NCBI GenBank assembly: GCA_035286585.1
Contig: DATEDC010000009.1
Span: 1-48,004, forward strand
From: DSOS01 sp035286585
GTDB lineage: Bacteria; Chloroflexota; Anaerolineae; Anaerolineales; UBA4823
Length of the DNA stretch: 48,004 nt
Reading direction: 5' to 3'
Part shown: positions 38,578 through 46,537 of the stretch, in pieces
How positions within the stretch are numbered: position 1 is the first letter of the stretch
How the letters are laid out: the number at the start of each line of letters is the position of its first letter
Notes under the pieces: generated by a model
Seen by the model: the letters and a program-made list of their open reading frames with translations, nothing else
Databases searched by the model: none
Told to the model about the DNA's origin: nothing
Position numbers and translations under genes: made by a program

Positions 38578-39761
38578 TACCCGCCGAGCGCGCTCATCTC
38601 CACCTGGCTGCCTCGACTCATCCTGGCAGGAGCGGGAAAAACAACGAAGACCGTTACGGCATCTCGTCTTTCTACGCGCGTGGAGGGCAAAAAATTCCCG
38701 TCGTACTGGCGGTCATCGCAGATGGGATCGGCGGGCACAAAGCCGGCGAAATCGCAGCCGAGCTGGCAGTCGAAACCATCAGCCAGGTGGTTGCCAGCGG
38801 CGATGCAAGCCAGCCGGTCGAGCTGCTGAACCAGGCCATCATCCAGGCTGGACAGGCGATCAGCGACCAGGCGGAAATGGACCAGGCGCAGAAGGGTATG
38901 GGTTCGACGTGCGCCTGCGCGCTGGTGATCGGCTCTCGCCTGTTCATCGCTTCGGTGGGCGATTCGCGCGTCTATCTGCTCCGTGGGGGCAAGATCCACC
39001 AGCTAACCACCGATCACACCTGGATTCAGGAGGCCATTGATCACGGCGCCCTCCAGCCGGGGCAGGCTCGCAATCACCCACACGCTCACATCATCCGGCG
39101 CTACCTGGGATCCAAACAAGATGTTGTCCCCGATAACCGCTTGCGCCTCAACCCGCTAGAGAGCGACCGGCAGGCGATGTCCAACCAGGGATACTATCTA
39201 CAGCCGGGGGATTTGATCTTCCTGTGCAGTGACGGGCTGACCGACCTGGTAGGTGACGCGGAGATACTGGCAGCCTTCAAGGGGCGGAGAGACCAGGCGG
39301 TGTTGGAAAGCCTGGTGGAACTGGCTAACCTGCGCGGCGGTCACGACAATATCACCGCCCTTTCCCTGCGCGTGCCTCCCCAGGAGCGCCAGGCGCGTTG
39401 GGTTTCACCCCTTGCCCGGCTGCAGCCCCGCAAGCGATTGGCAGCCGCCTGCGGAGTCATCGCCGCGCTGCTTTTGGCGAGCGCGGGGTTAGCGGGTGGA
39501 TTTTATTGGTTTGCCAGATGGTCAGCCGGCGGGGCTGCTCCAACGCCCACATTCTCGATGCGGCAGGCGACCCTGGCGCCGGCGCTCGAAGGGACAGCTT
39601 TGCCAGGCCTCGGTCCGGGGGCTCCTCTCCCAACCGAATCAACCCCGGCGGATCTTGATGAGCAGCCTGCCGCGGGGACAAATACCCCCTTGCCTTTCGG
39701 AGCTGCCACCCCTCTTTCCGCAACCCTTACCCCCTGGCCCACGAACACACTTGCGCCCTGA
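38574..39761 (+). CDS. PP2C-family Ser/Thr phosphatase with membrane anchor
   Basis: A 395-residue phosphatase with all PP2C metal motifs: KNNEDRYG, VIADGIGGHKAGE, GMGSTCACALVIG, SVGDSRVYLLRGG, CSDGLTDLVGD and GGHDNITAL. Residues ~1-265 form the catalytic domain, followed by a basic linker and one membrane helix (AACGVIAALLLASAGLAGGFYW, ~285-310). The tail of ~80 residues is Pro/Thr-rich and should lie outside. The catalytic domain is cytoplasmic and would remove phosphate from Ser/Thr, acting against a kinase not present in the window. The start is GTG within the stop of the FHA gene (GTGA). The FHA protein is the natural partner. Confidence 0.95.
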   Translation: MIPAERAHLHLAASTHPGRSGKNNEDRYGISSFYARGGQKIPVVLAVIADGIGGHKAGEIAAELAVETISQVVASGDASQPVELLNQAIIQAGQAISDQAEMDQAQKGMGSTCACALVIGSRLFIASVGDSRVYLLRGGKIHQLTTDHTWIQEAIDHGALQPGQARNHPHAHIIRRYLGSKQDVVPDNRLRLNPLESDRQAMSNQGYYLQPGDLIFLCSDGLTDLVGDAEILAAFKGRRDQAVLESLVELANLRGGHDNITALSLRVPPQERQARWVSPLARLQPRKRLAAACGVIAALLLASAGLAGGFYWFARWSAGGAAPTPTFSMRQATLAPALEGTALPGLGPGAPLPTESTPADLDEQPAAGTNTPLPFGAATPLSATLTPWPTNTLAP

Positions 39762-39770
39762 ATGGCTGCC

Positions 39771-42080
39771 TCAGGGCATGCTCGCATAACTTACCAGGCT
39801 GCCGAAAGCCATAAATACCGTCCTCTTGTCCGGCGAGATGGCGAAGGCTGACGCCGGGGGCAGGTCTGCGGGTCGAGCGACGCTGCCGGGCTGGATTTCC
39901 GGGCGATACTGGCGCTGAAAGGTCAGGCGCTGGCTGAAGAGATAAATGGAGTGCCGTTCTGGCTCCAGGATCAGCAGGGAGGGATCGGGCGGCTGGGTGG
40001 CGAGAACCTGGGTGAAAGCGGGCAGGCTGGCGAACGCCTGTCCCTCACGCCCCGCACGGGTGTCGATGTAGGGGAGCGGGTCAACGCAGCGGGTGGGAGA
40101 AACCTCCAGCTCGCTGAACGTGCACTGGGTCATACGCCCGTCGGAGTGGAGCAGAAATAGATCGCTCCCGTCCACAGCCAGGTCGATCACATCTGCCATG
40201 GGAGGCACCTCTTCAGAAAAGAAGAGCTGCGGCTGCTGGGATAGATCGTTGTTCCAGTAGATCCACACCGCGTTGACCTGTGGGTCAAGCACATACATCC
40301 CGTCCAGGCTCAGGGTGAAAGCTAGCGGCTTGCCCCAGCCCGTGGCCGGCGGCGCCATCGGCGTGAAAACCGGGGGCTTGCCCGCCTGGCACATCAGCGT
40401 ATAACCGTTGGCGTCCATGCCCAAAATCGTCGCTTCACCCGCGCTGTTCTTAGACAGCAGGTGGATATCGACCAGAGGGCCGGCGTTCTGGCTGCCAACC
40501 AGGCCCGGGCCGCATTGAAAGGCGGTGTCGAGTTCGTACCCGCGAGCCACGGCGAACGCCCTGAGCACGCTGCCATCGGTTGCATTGAGCAGGTACACCT
40601 CGGCCTCGGTGGCGGTGAGGCGCGTGATTCGCGCCTCAGCAGGCAGTTCGCCGGCAATGGCTGGCTGGTATGCCAGCCGCGTGGTCAGGTCTAATGCGTC
40701 CAGGTCCTGCAGGGCGCTGAGGCGCAGACTTTGCGAAGCTTGAGATCTCTGGTATTGATCGGCCTGGTCGAGATAAGCGAGCACGGACTGCCAGGCCTGC
40801 TGGCGGGCTTGCGGATCGGTTTGCGTCTGGGCGTGACCGGCCGCCTGCATGGCTTGCGCGTAATAGGTCTCAAACTGGGCAGCCCGCCCGCGGCGGAAGT
40901 ACACCACAGTCGCCGCCGACACCACTACGAGCGGGATGGTCACCGCGATCAAAGCCATCGCCGGGCCCGGAAGCGCGAAAATTGACTCGTCGGGCAGCAT
41001 TCTCCGCAGCAGACTGCGCAGTCCACCGGCGAAGGCGCCAAGCGTGCCCAGGAAAGCGCCCCCAATCCTCCTCAGCGCTTTTGAAGCCAGGCCGGCCTGC
41101 GGGCGCTCGCGAACCTGGGGGGGCGCCGGGGGCGTCGCGCTGCCGGTTGCAGTCGTTCGGGTTGGCGCAGGCGCATATCGTCGCCGGGTGGGAACGGCTG
41201 GCTCCTGGATTGCCACGACCTCGGGCTGAATTTCAGAGGCGTGGATATCCTCCTCGAGCGGGGCGACCTCCTGTTCGGGTTCCGCGATGATGTCCGCTGG
41301 CTCGGATACGCTGGCTGGCGCTGCTTCTTCTTCGGCAGGTTGAAGGAGCGCCTGCTCAATCGTCGCCCTCTCAGCCGCGTTTGGAGTTAGGGCTGTTTTT
41401 GGCTTGAGCTGGTAGATTTTGCCCGGCCCGCTGCGCACCTGGATGAGGACGGCTTCCAGGTCGGGACCCGAGATCGCCAGGATCCGCTGGTGCAGATTGT
41501 CTGGTCCTTGAGCGACCAGGCTTTGCAGGGCCTCTTCGCTCCAGCCAGTGGGAGCCTGGGCTGAGAGCAGCAGGAGGTCGTCGACGCTCAGCTCGACCTG
41601 GGAGTAATAAAGGGGGGCGGTTCGCCCGATTCCCAGGCCGCGCCGGGCAAGCGCGGGGTCGTGGATGTGCCGCATCTCCCCTGCGCTGACCAGGTAGGCA
41701 TGCACGGGCCCGGCCTGGGCGATGAAAGCCCGCTCCTCGCGCAGGACGACGATGCTCAGCAAGCCGACAAACTGGCGCCCGCTGCCTGCCTCGCGCAGGT
41801 TGCGGTCTAAAAGCTGCTGGTTGAGCGTCTCGGCTACCGTCCGCATTGCGTAGGTGACCGATCCGCCCGTTTTGTAGTAGATTTGGGCCAGCCGCTCGAG
41901 GATTTGTTTGCTTTGTTCGGATGAGAACAAGGCGCCGCCTTCAATAGCGAAGTGCAGGATCAGGCGGTCGGGAGCGCGCCCGCGCGCCGGGCGGCGCGGC
42001 GGGATGGCGGTGTGCACGCCAGCCAGTTCGTGTAGATCGCGGTCGTTTTGACGGGCCAGGGGGTAGATGTTCAGGTCCAT
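39771..42080 (-). CDS. Membrane protein with degenerate PP2C-like domain and beta-rich C-terminus
   Basis: A 769-residue protein. The first ~240 residues follow the PP2C/SpoIIE order (RLILHFAIEGGALF, SVTYAMRTVAETLNQQLL, LLSIVVLREERAFIAQAGPVHAYLVSAGEM, LLLLSAQAPTGW). The aspartates of the D-G-x-G-G, G-D-S-R and S-D-G motifs are replaced (for example IEGG, QAGPVHAYL, SAQAP), so it is probably inactive. Then come an acidic/proline linker, a membrane helix (PAMALIAVTIPLVVVSAATVVYF, ~372-395), a coiled segment rich in Q/A and a ~330-residue beta-strand-rich region like a propeller. It is convergent with the active PP2C gene, with a 9-bp gap. A pseudophosphatase sensor in the same pathway is inferred. 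Confidence 0.8.
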   Translation of the reverse strand: MDLNIYPLARQNDRDLHELAGVHTAIPPRRPARGRAPDRLILHFAIEGGALFSSEQSKQILERLAQIYYKTGGSVTYAMRTVAETLNQQLLDRNLREAGSGRQFVGLLSIVVLREERAFIAQAGPVHAYLVSAGEMRHIHDPALARRGLGIGRTAPLYYSQVELSVDDLLLLSAQAPTGWSEEALQSLVAQGPDNLHQRILAISGPDLEAVLIQVRSGPGKIYQLKPKTALTPNAAERATIEQALLQPAEEEAAPASVSEPADIIAEPEQEVAPLEEDIHASEIQPEVVAIQEPAVPTRRRYAPAPTRTTATGSATPPAPPQVRERPQAGLASKALRRIGGAFLGTLGAFAGGLRSLLRRMLPDESIFALPGPAMALIAVTIPLVVVSAATVVYFRRGRAAQFETYYAQAMQAAGHAQTQTDPQARQQAWQSVLAYLDQADQYQRSQASQSLRLSALQDLDALDLTTRLAYQPAIAGELPAEARITRLTATEAEVYLLNATDGSVLRAFAVARGYELDTAFQCGPGLVGSQNAGPLVDIHLLSKNSAGEATILGMDANGYTLMCQAGKPPVFTPMAPPATGWGKPLAFTLSLDGMYVLDPQVNAVWIYWNNDLSQQPQLFFSEEVPPMADVIDLAVDGSDLFLLHSDGRMTQCTFSELEVSPTRCVDPLPYIDTRAGREGQAFASLPAFTQVLATQPPDPSLLILEPERHSIYLFSQRLTFQRQYRPEIQPGSVARPADLPPASAFAISPDKRTVFMAFGSLVSYASMP

Positions 42081-42222
42081 AGCATGTGTGGGTTGGTTAA
42101 GAGTTGTCTGCGCATATCAGCTTACATTTCCATCTGACATTATACTGGTAAAATGCTGTGGGCAGCCAGACCGAGCCCAGCCGGTTTGGGACCACTGCCA
42201 ATAATTTGCGCCGGGAGAGGGT
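42081..42222. promoter_or_regulatory. Divergent intergenic region
   Basis: 142 bp between divergent genes. On the plus strand TATACT lies near 42139-42144, without a well-spaced -35. The plus-strand gene has GGGAGAGG two bases before its ATG; the minus-strand gene has no clear ribosome site. No repeats or operators were recognised. A 76-codon minus-strand frame crossing it overlaps the acyltransferase gene and is not supported. Confidence 0.4.
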
Positions 42223-43245
42223 ATGCACATCAAGGTCATTCGCAAGATCGAAGATTTCGACGCCTTGGCGGTTGAATGGAATGAGTTGCTTCGTTTCAGT
42301 GCAAGACAGGTGCCATTTTTGCGCCATGAGTTCTTGAGCGCCTGGTGGCGTACGCTGGGCGGCGGTGAATGGGAGCGCGGCGACCTGTTGATCCTCGCCG
42401 GCTATGGGAAAGACGGCGCGCTGCGCGGGGCAGCGCCCTTATTTCTCACCCAAAACCGGGAGGGAGCAGCAGCCCTGATGCTCTTGGGCAGCCTCGAGAT
42501 TGCCGATTACCTGGATATCCTCGCTCGCCCCGCGGATTTGCCTGCGTTTGTCTCCGCGATGCTGGATTTCCTGCACGGTCCGCAAGCCCCGGATTGGCAG
42601 GTGCTGGATTTGTACAACATTCTGGAAGATTCGCCTTCCTTGCCTGCCCTGCAAGCGGAAGCCGAACGGCGGGGGCTGGATTTTACCCAGGAGAAATTGC
42701 AACACTGCCCTTACATCCCGCTTCCGGGAGATTGGGAAACTTATCTGGCTGGTATTGATAAAAAGCAGCGCCACGAAATCCGCCGTAAAATTCGGCGGGC
42801 TGAGAGTCAAGAGCAGCCTGTACGCTGGTACATTGTCGAGGACAGCCGCAGCCTGGAGTCCGAGATAGAAGCGTTTCTCGATTTGATGGCCCAGGATGCA
42901 GACAAGCGGGCATTCCTGACCGAGGTGATGCGCCAGCAAATGCGCCTGGCGATGAAAGCTGCTTTTGACGCCGGCTGGCTGCAGCTTGCCTTCTTAGAAG
43001 TGGGGGGCGTGAAAGCGGCTGGATACTTAAACTTCGATTACGCCAGTCACATCTGGGTCTACAATTCAGGGATAGATTATGATTTCAGCAGCCTCTCGCC
43101 GGGTTGGGTCTTGATGGGCTACCTGCTGCAGTGGGCCAACGAAAACAAGCGCGAGGCTTTCGACTTCATGCGCGGCGATGAAGATTACAAATATCGTTTT
43201 GGGGGCGTCGACCGCTTCGTCGTCCGGGTCAGGGTGAAGCGCTGA
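42223..43245 (+). CDS. GNAT/CelD(BcsL)-type acyltransferase
   Basis: A 340-residue protein of the CelD/BcsL family of GNAT acyltransferases, related in fold to FemAB. Landmarks are the N-terminal DFDALAVEWNELLRFS and VPFLRHEFLSAWW, then KKQRHEIRRKIRRAE, the mid-domain AGWLQLAFLEVGGVKAAGYLNFDY and the C-terminal FDFMRGDEDYKYRFG typical of the family. It should move an acyl or amino-acyl group to a small acceptor, possibly a sugar or envelope component. It stands alone, divergent from the pseudophosphatase gene and convergent with the radical SAM gene. A good GGGAGAGG precedes the start. The substrate is unknown. Confidence 0.88.
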   Translation: MHIKVIRKIEDFDALAVEWNELLRFSARQVPFLRHEFLSAWWRTLGGGEWERGDLLILAGYGKDGALRGAAPLFLTQNREGAAALMLLGSLEIADYLDILARPADLPAFVSAMLDFLHGPQAPDWQVLDLYNILEDSPSLPALQAEAERRGLDFTQEKLQHCPYIPLPGDWETYLAGIDKKQRHEIRRKIRRAESQEQPVRWYIVEDSRSLESEIEAFLDLMAQDADKRAFLTEVMRQQMRLAMKAAFDAGWLQLAFLEVGGVKAAGYLNFDYASHIWVYNSGIDYDFSSLSPGWVLMGYLLQWANENKREAFDFMRGDEDYKYRFGGVDRFVVRVRVKR

Positions 43246-43254
43246 AGGGGGGGG

Positions 43255-44370
43255 CTAGCGGACCACGATCCTGGGCATGCCGATTCCGCCAATTTGCACC
43301 GATTCGGGTTGGTCGCTCCAGATGCCGGGGATGCGCATCCCGCACTTGGGGCAGTTACCCGTTGGCGTCAGGTGATATCCCTGGATGGTGTAGCCGTAAC
43401 GCTCGATGAGCAGTGTCCGGCAGCTTGGGCAGTGAGTGTTCTCGTATTCGCTCACTCGCCCCGGCAGGTTGCCGGCGTATACGTAGTTCAGGCCGGCCTC
43501 CTGTCCAATCTCGGCGGCGCGCAGCAGCGTGCTGGTAAGCGTGTGTGGGGTGTCGCTCATCTTGTAGTCCGGATGGAAGGCAGTCACATGCCAGGGGATG
43601 TCTGCGGAGATGGAGCGGATATATTGAGCCGCATCCATCAATTCCTCTGTGCTGTCATTGAAGCCGGGGATAACCAGCGTGACCACCTCCACCCACAGGC
43701 CCAGATCGTATGCAGTCCGGATGCCATCCAGCACGTTCTTTAGCACCCCACCCAGCTGGCGGTAATGTTTGTCCTGCATGGTCTTCAAATCGATCTTGTA
43801 GGCGACCAGGTAAGGGCGCAGGTATTCCAGCACTTCTGGGGTGGCGTTGCCGTTGGAGATGTAGGCGCATTTCAGCCCGGCCTCGAGCGCCTGGCGAAAA
43901 ATCGCCACCGCCCATTCCGAAGTGATCAACGGCTCGTTATAGGATGAAGCCACCACGTCTGCGCCGCTGCGCAGGGCGTAGGCCACGAGCTGTTCCGGTG
44001 AAACCCGGGTGACCAGGTGAATGGAGTTGTCCGAAGCTGGGTCGCGCATCGCCTGGGAGGTCAGGTGGTTCTGGCAGTAATCGCAGTGAAAATCGCATCC
44101 CAACATTCCAAAGGTCAGGGCGTCGCTCCCCGGGAAGACGTGGTTGAAAGGCTTTTTCTCAATCGGATCCACTTGCAGCGCGGCCACGTACCCCCACGGC
44201 ACGTACAGCTTTCCATCCCGGTTAAAACGCACTTTGCAGATCCCCCGGCGGCCCTCCCGGATCAGGCAACGGTGGCCGCAGGCGTAGCAGCGCAGGGCTT
44301 TATCGGGCAAAGGCTGGTACAGTTCGCCTGCAACGGTTAAATCGTCCAAAACATCAGCCAGTGGGGTCAT
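43255..44370 (-). CDS. amrS: AmmeMemoRadiSam-type radical SAM enzyme
   Basis: A 371-residue radical SAM protein. After a zinc/cysteine-containing N-terminus (LRCYACGHRCLIREGRRGIC) it carries GMLGCDFHCDYCQN, the C-x3-C-x2-C cluster ligands of this family, then VVASSYNEPLI, CAYISNGNATPEVLEYL, VAYKIDLKTM, LVIPGFNDSTEEL and WHVTAFHPDYKM. These are the marks of the AmrS family, usually found with MEMO1 and AMMECR1 proteins. Neither partner is in the window. The C-terminus has two more cysteine pairs (CPSCRTLL, CPKCGM), likely a zinc ribbon. The start has GGAG seven bases upstream. The reaction in this system is not established. Confidence 0.93.
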   Translation of the reverse strand: MTPLADVLDDLTVAGELYQPLPDKALRCYACGHRCLIREGRRGICKVRFNRDGKLYVPWGYVAALQVDPIEKKPFNHVFPGSDALTFGMLGCDFHCDYCQNHLTSQAMRDPASDNSIHLVTRVSPEQLVAYALRSGADVVASSYNEPLITSEWAVAIFRQALEAGLKCAYISNGNATPEVLEYLRPYLVAYKIDLKTMQDKHYRQLGGVLKNVLDGIRTAYDLGLWVEVVTLVIPGFNDSTEELMDAAQYIRSISADIPWHVTAFHPDYKMSDTPHTLTSTLLRAAEIGQEAGLNYVYAGNLPGRVSEYENTHCPSCRTLLIERYGYTIQGYHLTPTGNCPKCGMRIPGIWSDQPESVQIGGIGMPRIVVR

Positions 44371-44499
44371 TTCATTACTCCGTCTCGAGAGGCGGGCGGC
44401 GATACCGGTAAGTTGGATTGTCCCTCGCCTCCCAATAACACTAAAACACTTTGCTTTATCATATTATAATCAAATCTATGCGGAATATCGGGATTTCCT

Positions 44500-45153
44500 G
44501 TGGAAAATCTCATCTACCACGGCGATCCCCACAGGCCAGCTATGCTAACCTTGGTCGTTCAGGCAGGAGGCGAATCTCGCCGCATGGGGAGCGATAAAGC
44601 GCTGTTCCCCTTTTTAGGGCAGCCGCTGATCCAGAGGGTGCTCGGGCGCGTGGCTCACCTGGCAGAGGAGATCATCGTGACCACCAACAATCCGCCAGCT
44701 TACCGCTTCCTCGGCCTGCCTCTGGTGCCTGACCTGCTGCCCGGCAGGGGCGCCCTGGGCGGTTTGTATACCGCCCTGAGCGCGGCCGCCCAACCGCTGG
44801 TGGCAGTGGTGGCCTGCGATATGCCCTTCGTCAGCCCGGGCTTGCTGGTGGTCGAGCGTGACAGGCTGCTGGGGGCGGACTGCGACGCGGTGATCCCGCA
44901 GGCCGCGGGGGGCGCGGAGCCTTTCCATGCAGTCTACCGGCGGGAGACTTGCCTGCCTGCGGTGGAGCGCGCCATCCAGGCGGATAAGTGGCGGGTCGAT
45001 TCCTGGTTCGGCGAGGTGAGCCTGTGCAACCTGGGGGAGGATGAAATCCGCCAGCACGATCCGGACGGGCTCGCCTTTTGGAACGTGAATACGCCCCAGG
45101 AGCTTGCCCAGGCAGAGCAGATCGCAATGACTCTAGAAGACTCTGAAAGGTGA
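44500..45153 (+). CDS. mobA: Molybdenum cofactor guanylyltransferase MobA
   Basis: A 217-residue GT-A-like nucleotidyltransferase: LVVQAGGESRRMGSDKALFPFLG (the L-A-G-G-x-S-R-R-M-G-x-D-K signature with A-G-G preserved), IIVTTNNPPAY, LLPGRGALGGLYTAL, VVACDMPFVSPGLL (metal-binding D) and AEPFHAVYRRETCLP. It links GMP to molybdopterin to form the guanine dinucleotide cofactor. The frame opens with GTG at 44500; the ATG at 44542 (MLTLVVQAGG) is at least as likely since it begins at the domain. It is divergent from amrS across 129 bp that contain a TTATAAT (44463-44469). No other Mo-cofactor gene is in the window. Confidence 0.92.
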   Translation: MENLIYHGDPHRPAMLTLVVQAGGESRRMGSDKALFPFLGQPLIQRVLGRVAHLAEEIIVTTNNPPAYRFLGLPLVPDLLPGRGALGGLYTALSAAAQPLVAVVACDMPFVSPGLLVVERDRLLGADCDAVIPQAAGGAEPFHAVYRRETCLPAVERAIQADKWRVDSWFGEVSLCNLGEDEIRQHDPDGLAFWNVNTPQELAQAEQIAMTLEDSER

Positions 45154-45171
45154 CATAATATGGGTCAAGGA

Positions 45172-45220
45172 TTCTTCGTGTCTTAGTGGCTTGGTGGTTC
45201 ATATCGACAAAGGAAGGCAA
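45172..45220 (+). repeat. Octamer array and leader in front of tal
   Basis: Short units of the form nCTTnGTG: TTCTTCGTG, TCTTAGTG, GCTTGGTG, then GTTCATAT. They run straight into the ribosome site AGGAAGG (45211-45217) of tal. The 35 bases ending at the tal ATG (45189-45223) match the 35 bases ending at the rpe ATG (46506-46540) at 26 positions. Confidence 0.72.
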
Positions 45221-46315
45221 ATGATGTCCAATCCCATTTTAGAGGTGCGTAATTACGGACAATCGATCTGGTACGATAACATCCACCGGGGCATGCTGCT
45301 CTCCGGGGAGATGCAGCAGTTAATCGCCGAAGGCGTGGCGGGCGTGACCTCCAACCCGACCATCTTCGAGAAAGCCATCGCCGGCAGCCAGGATTACGAC
45401 GCCGACCTGCAGGCCCTGGTGAAGCAGGGGCTCGACTCGACGGGGAGCTACGAAGCCCTGGCGCTGGAGGATATCCGCCAGACGGCGGACCTGCTGCGCC
45501 CGGTTCACGAGAAAACGGACGGTCAGGATGGCTACGTCAGCCTGGAGGTGCGCCCCGACCTGGCGTACGATACGCCGGGCACCATCTCCGAAGCGCGCCG
45601 CCTGTTCGCCGCCGTGGAGCGCCCGAACGTGATGATCAAGGTGCCCGCGACCACCGCCGGCGTGCCGGCCATCGAGGCGCTGATCGCCGTGGGCGTCAAC
45701 ATCAACGTGACACTGATCTTCTCGATTCTCCATTATGAGGCCGTAGCCAGGGCTTACCTGAGCGGCCTGGAGCAGCGCCTCGCCGTGGGGCTGCCGCTGC
45801 ATACCGTCGCCTCGGTGGCTTCGTTTTTCGTCAGCCGGGTGGATACAGCCGTGGATCGTGAGCTGGAGCGGCTCGGCGTGGATGAGCTGCGAGGTAAGAT
45901 CGCCGTCGCCAACGCCAAGGTCGCCTACACCCGCTTCTGCAGCATCTTTTCAGGGGAGCGCTGGGAGGCGCTGGCGAGGAATGGAGCCCGGCCCCAGCGT
46001 CCCTTGTGGGCCAGCACCGGCACGAAGAACCCGGCCTATTCAGATACGCTCTACGTGGATAACCTGATCGGTCCCCACACGGTCAACACCGTTCCGCCCG
46101 CCACCTTGCAGGCTTTTCGCCAGCACGGGCGCCTCGCCCCCACGTTGGAAGCCGGCCTGCCGGAAGCCTATGATAATCTCCGCCGGCTGGCCGAGCTGGG
46201 CGTCGATCTCCATTCCATCACCCAGAAACTGCAGGAAGACGGCGTGGACGCCTTCGCCAGCTCTTACGACGCCCTTATCGCCAGCCTGGAAGGGAAGATT
46301 CAGCAATTGCGCTGA
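45221..46315 (+). CDS. tal: Transaldolase
   Basis: A transaldolase of about 364 residues. Motifs are SIWYDNIHRGML, GVTSNPTIFEKAI (T-S-N-P-T-I-F signature), VSLEVRPDLAYDT, NVMIKVPATTAGVPAIEAL (Schiff-base Lys in M-I-K-V-P-A-T), GVNINVTLIFS, ASVASFFVSRVDTAVD and LWASTGTKNPAYSDTLYVDNLI. It moves a dihydroxyacetone unit between sugar phosphates in the pentose phosphate pathway. The frame is open to 45191, but AGGAAGG at 45211-45217 sets the start at the ATG pair 45221/45224. In several Chloroflexota tal is fused or adjacent to glucose-6-phosphate isomerase; here only a 33-codon stub follows. Confidence 0.95.
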   Translation: MMSNPILEVRNYGQSIWYDNIHRGMLLSGEMQQLIAEGVAGVTSNPTIFEKAIAGSQDYDADLQALVKQGLDSTGSYEALALEDIRQTADLLRPVHEKTDGQDGYVSLEVRPDLAYDTPGTISEARRLFAAVERPNVMIKVPATTAGVPAIEALIAVGVNINVTLIFSILHYEAVARAYLSGLEQRLAVGLPLHTVASVASFFVSRVDTAVDRELERLGVDELRGKIAVANAKVAYTRFCSIFSGERWEALARNGARPQRPLWASTGTKNPAYSDTLYVDNLIGPHTVNTVPPATLQAFRQHGRLAPTLEAGLPEAYDNLRRLAELGVDLHSITQKLQEDGVDAFASSYDALIASLEGKIQQLR

Positions 46316-46324
46316 CGCAGCTTC

Positions 46325-46426
46325 ATGATCACTTTCGATCTGGGGAACTATCAAAACCGGGTCGCCGCCGGCCTTCTGGAACTGGCTCGGGCGCTCGCGA
46401 GCGCCCCGACCGGTGGGGACCCTTGA
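46325..46426 (+). pseudogene. 33-codon stub, possible remnant of glucose-6-phosphate isomerase
   Basis: A small frame starting nine bases after tal encodes MITFDLGNYQNRVAAGLLEL and then 13 more residues before a stop. This start resembles the N-terminus of the isomerase part of tal-pgi fusions and neighbours as I remember it (DLG-x-Y/L-Q-x2-V-x3-L-x2-L), but it ends at once. A perfect 18-bp palindrome (46389-46406, GGGCGCTCG and its complement) lies within it and an octamer array follows. I read it as the broken 5' end of pgi, with the rest lost. A random frame is the alternative. Confidence 0.45.
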
Positions 46427-46431
46427 ACTGG

Positions 46432-46537
46432 GATTCGTGATCCTTGGTGTCTTGGTGCCTTTGTGGTGAAATTTTCATCCTTTGGGGTGAACAGCATTCA
46501 TGGCAACTTCGTGGTTTATATCAATTAAGGATGGAAT
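46432..46537 (+). repeat. Octamer array and leader in front of rpe
   Basis: Units GATTCGTG, ATCCTTGGTG, TCTTGGTG, CCTTTGTG and GTGAAATTTT (46432-46475), a further TCCTTTGGGGTGAA-like unit, then ACTTCGTG-GTTTATAT (46506-46521) leading to the AAGGATGG ribosome site of rpe. The same family occurs in front of tal at 45172-45220. The arrays are direct repeats on the plus strand with no gene inside. Confidence 0.72.

Noticed and set aside
42097..42327. 76-codon minus-strand frame across the divergent spacer
   Set aside because: It overlaps the start of the acyltransferase gene by about 105 bp and has no family signal or ribosome site.
44371..44499. Bidirectional promoter at TTATAAT between amrS and mobA
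   Set aside because: The hexamer is good, but no -35 at proper spacing was found on either strand; left as a note only.
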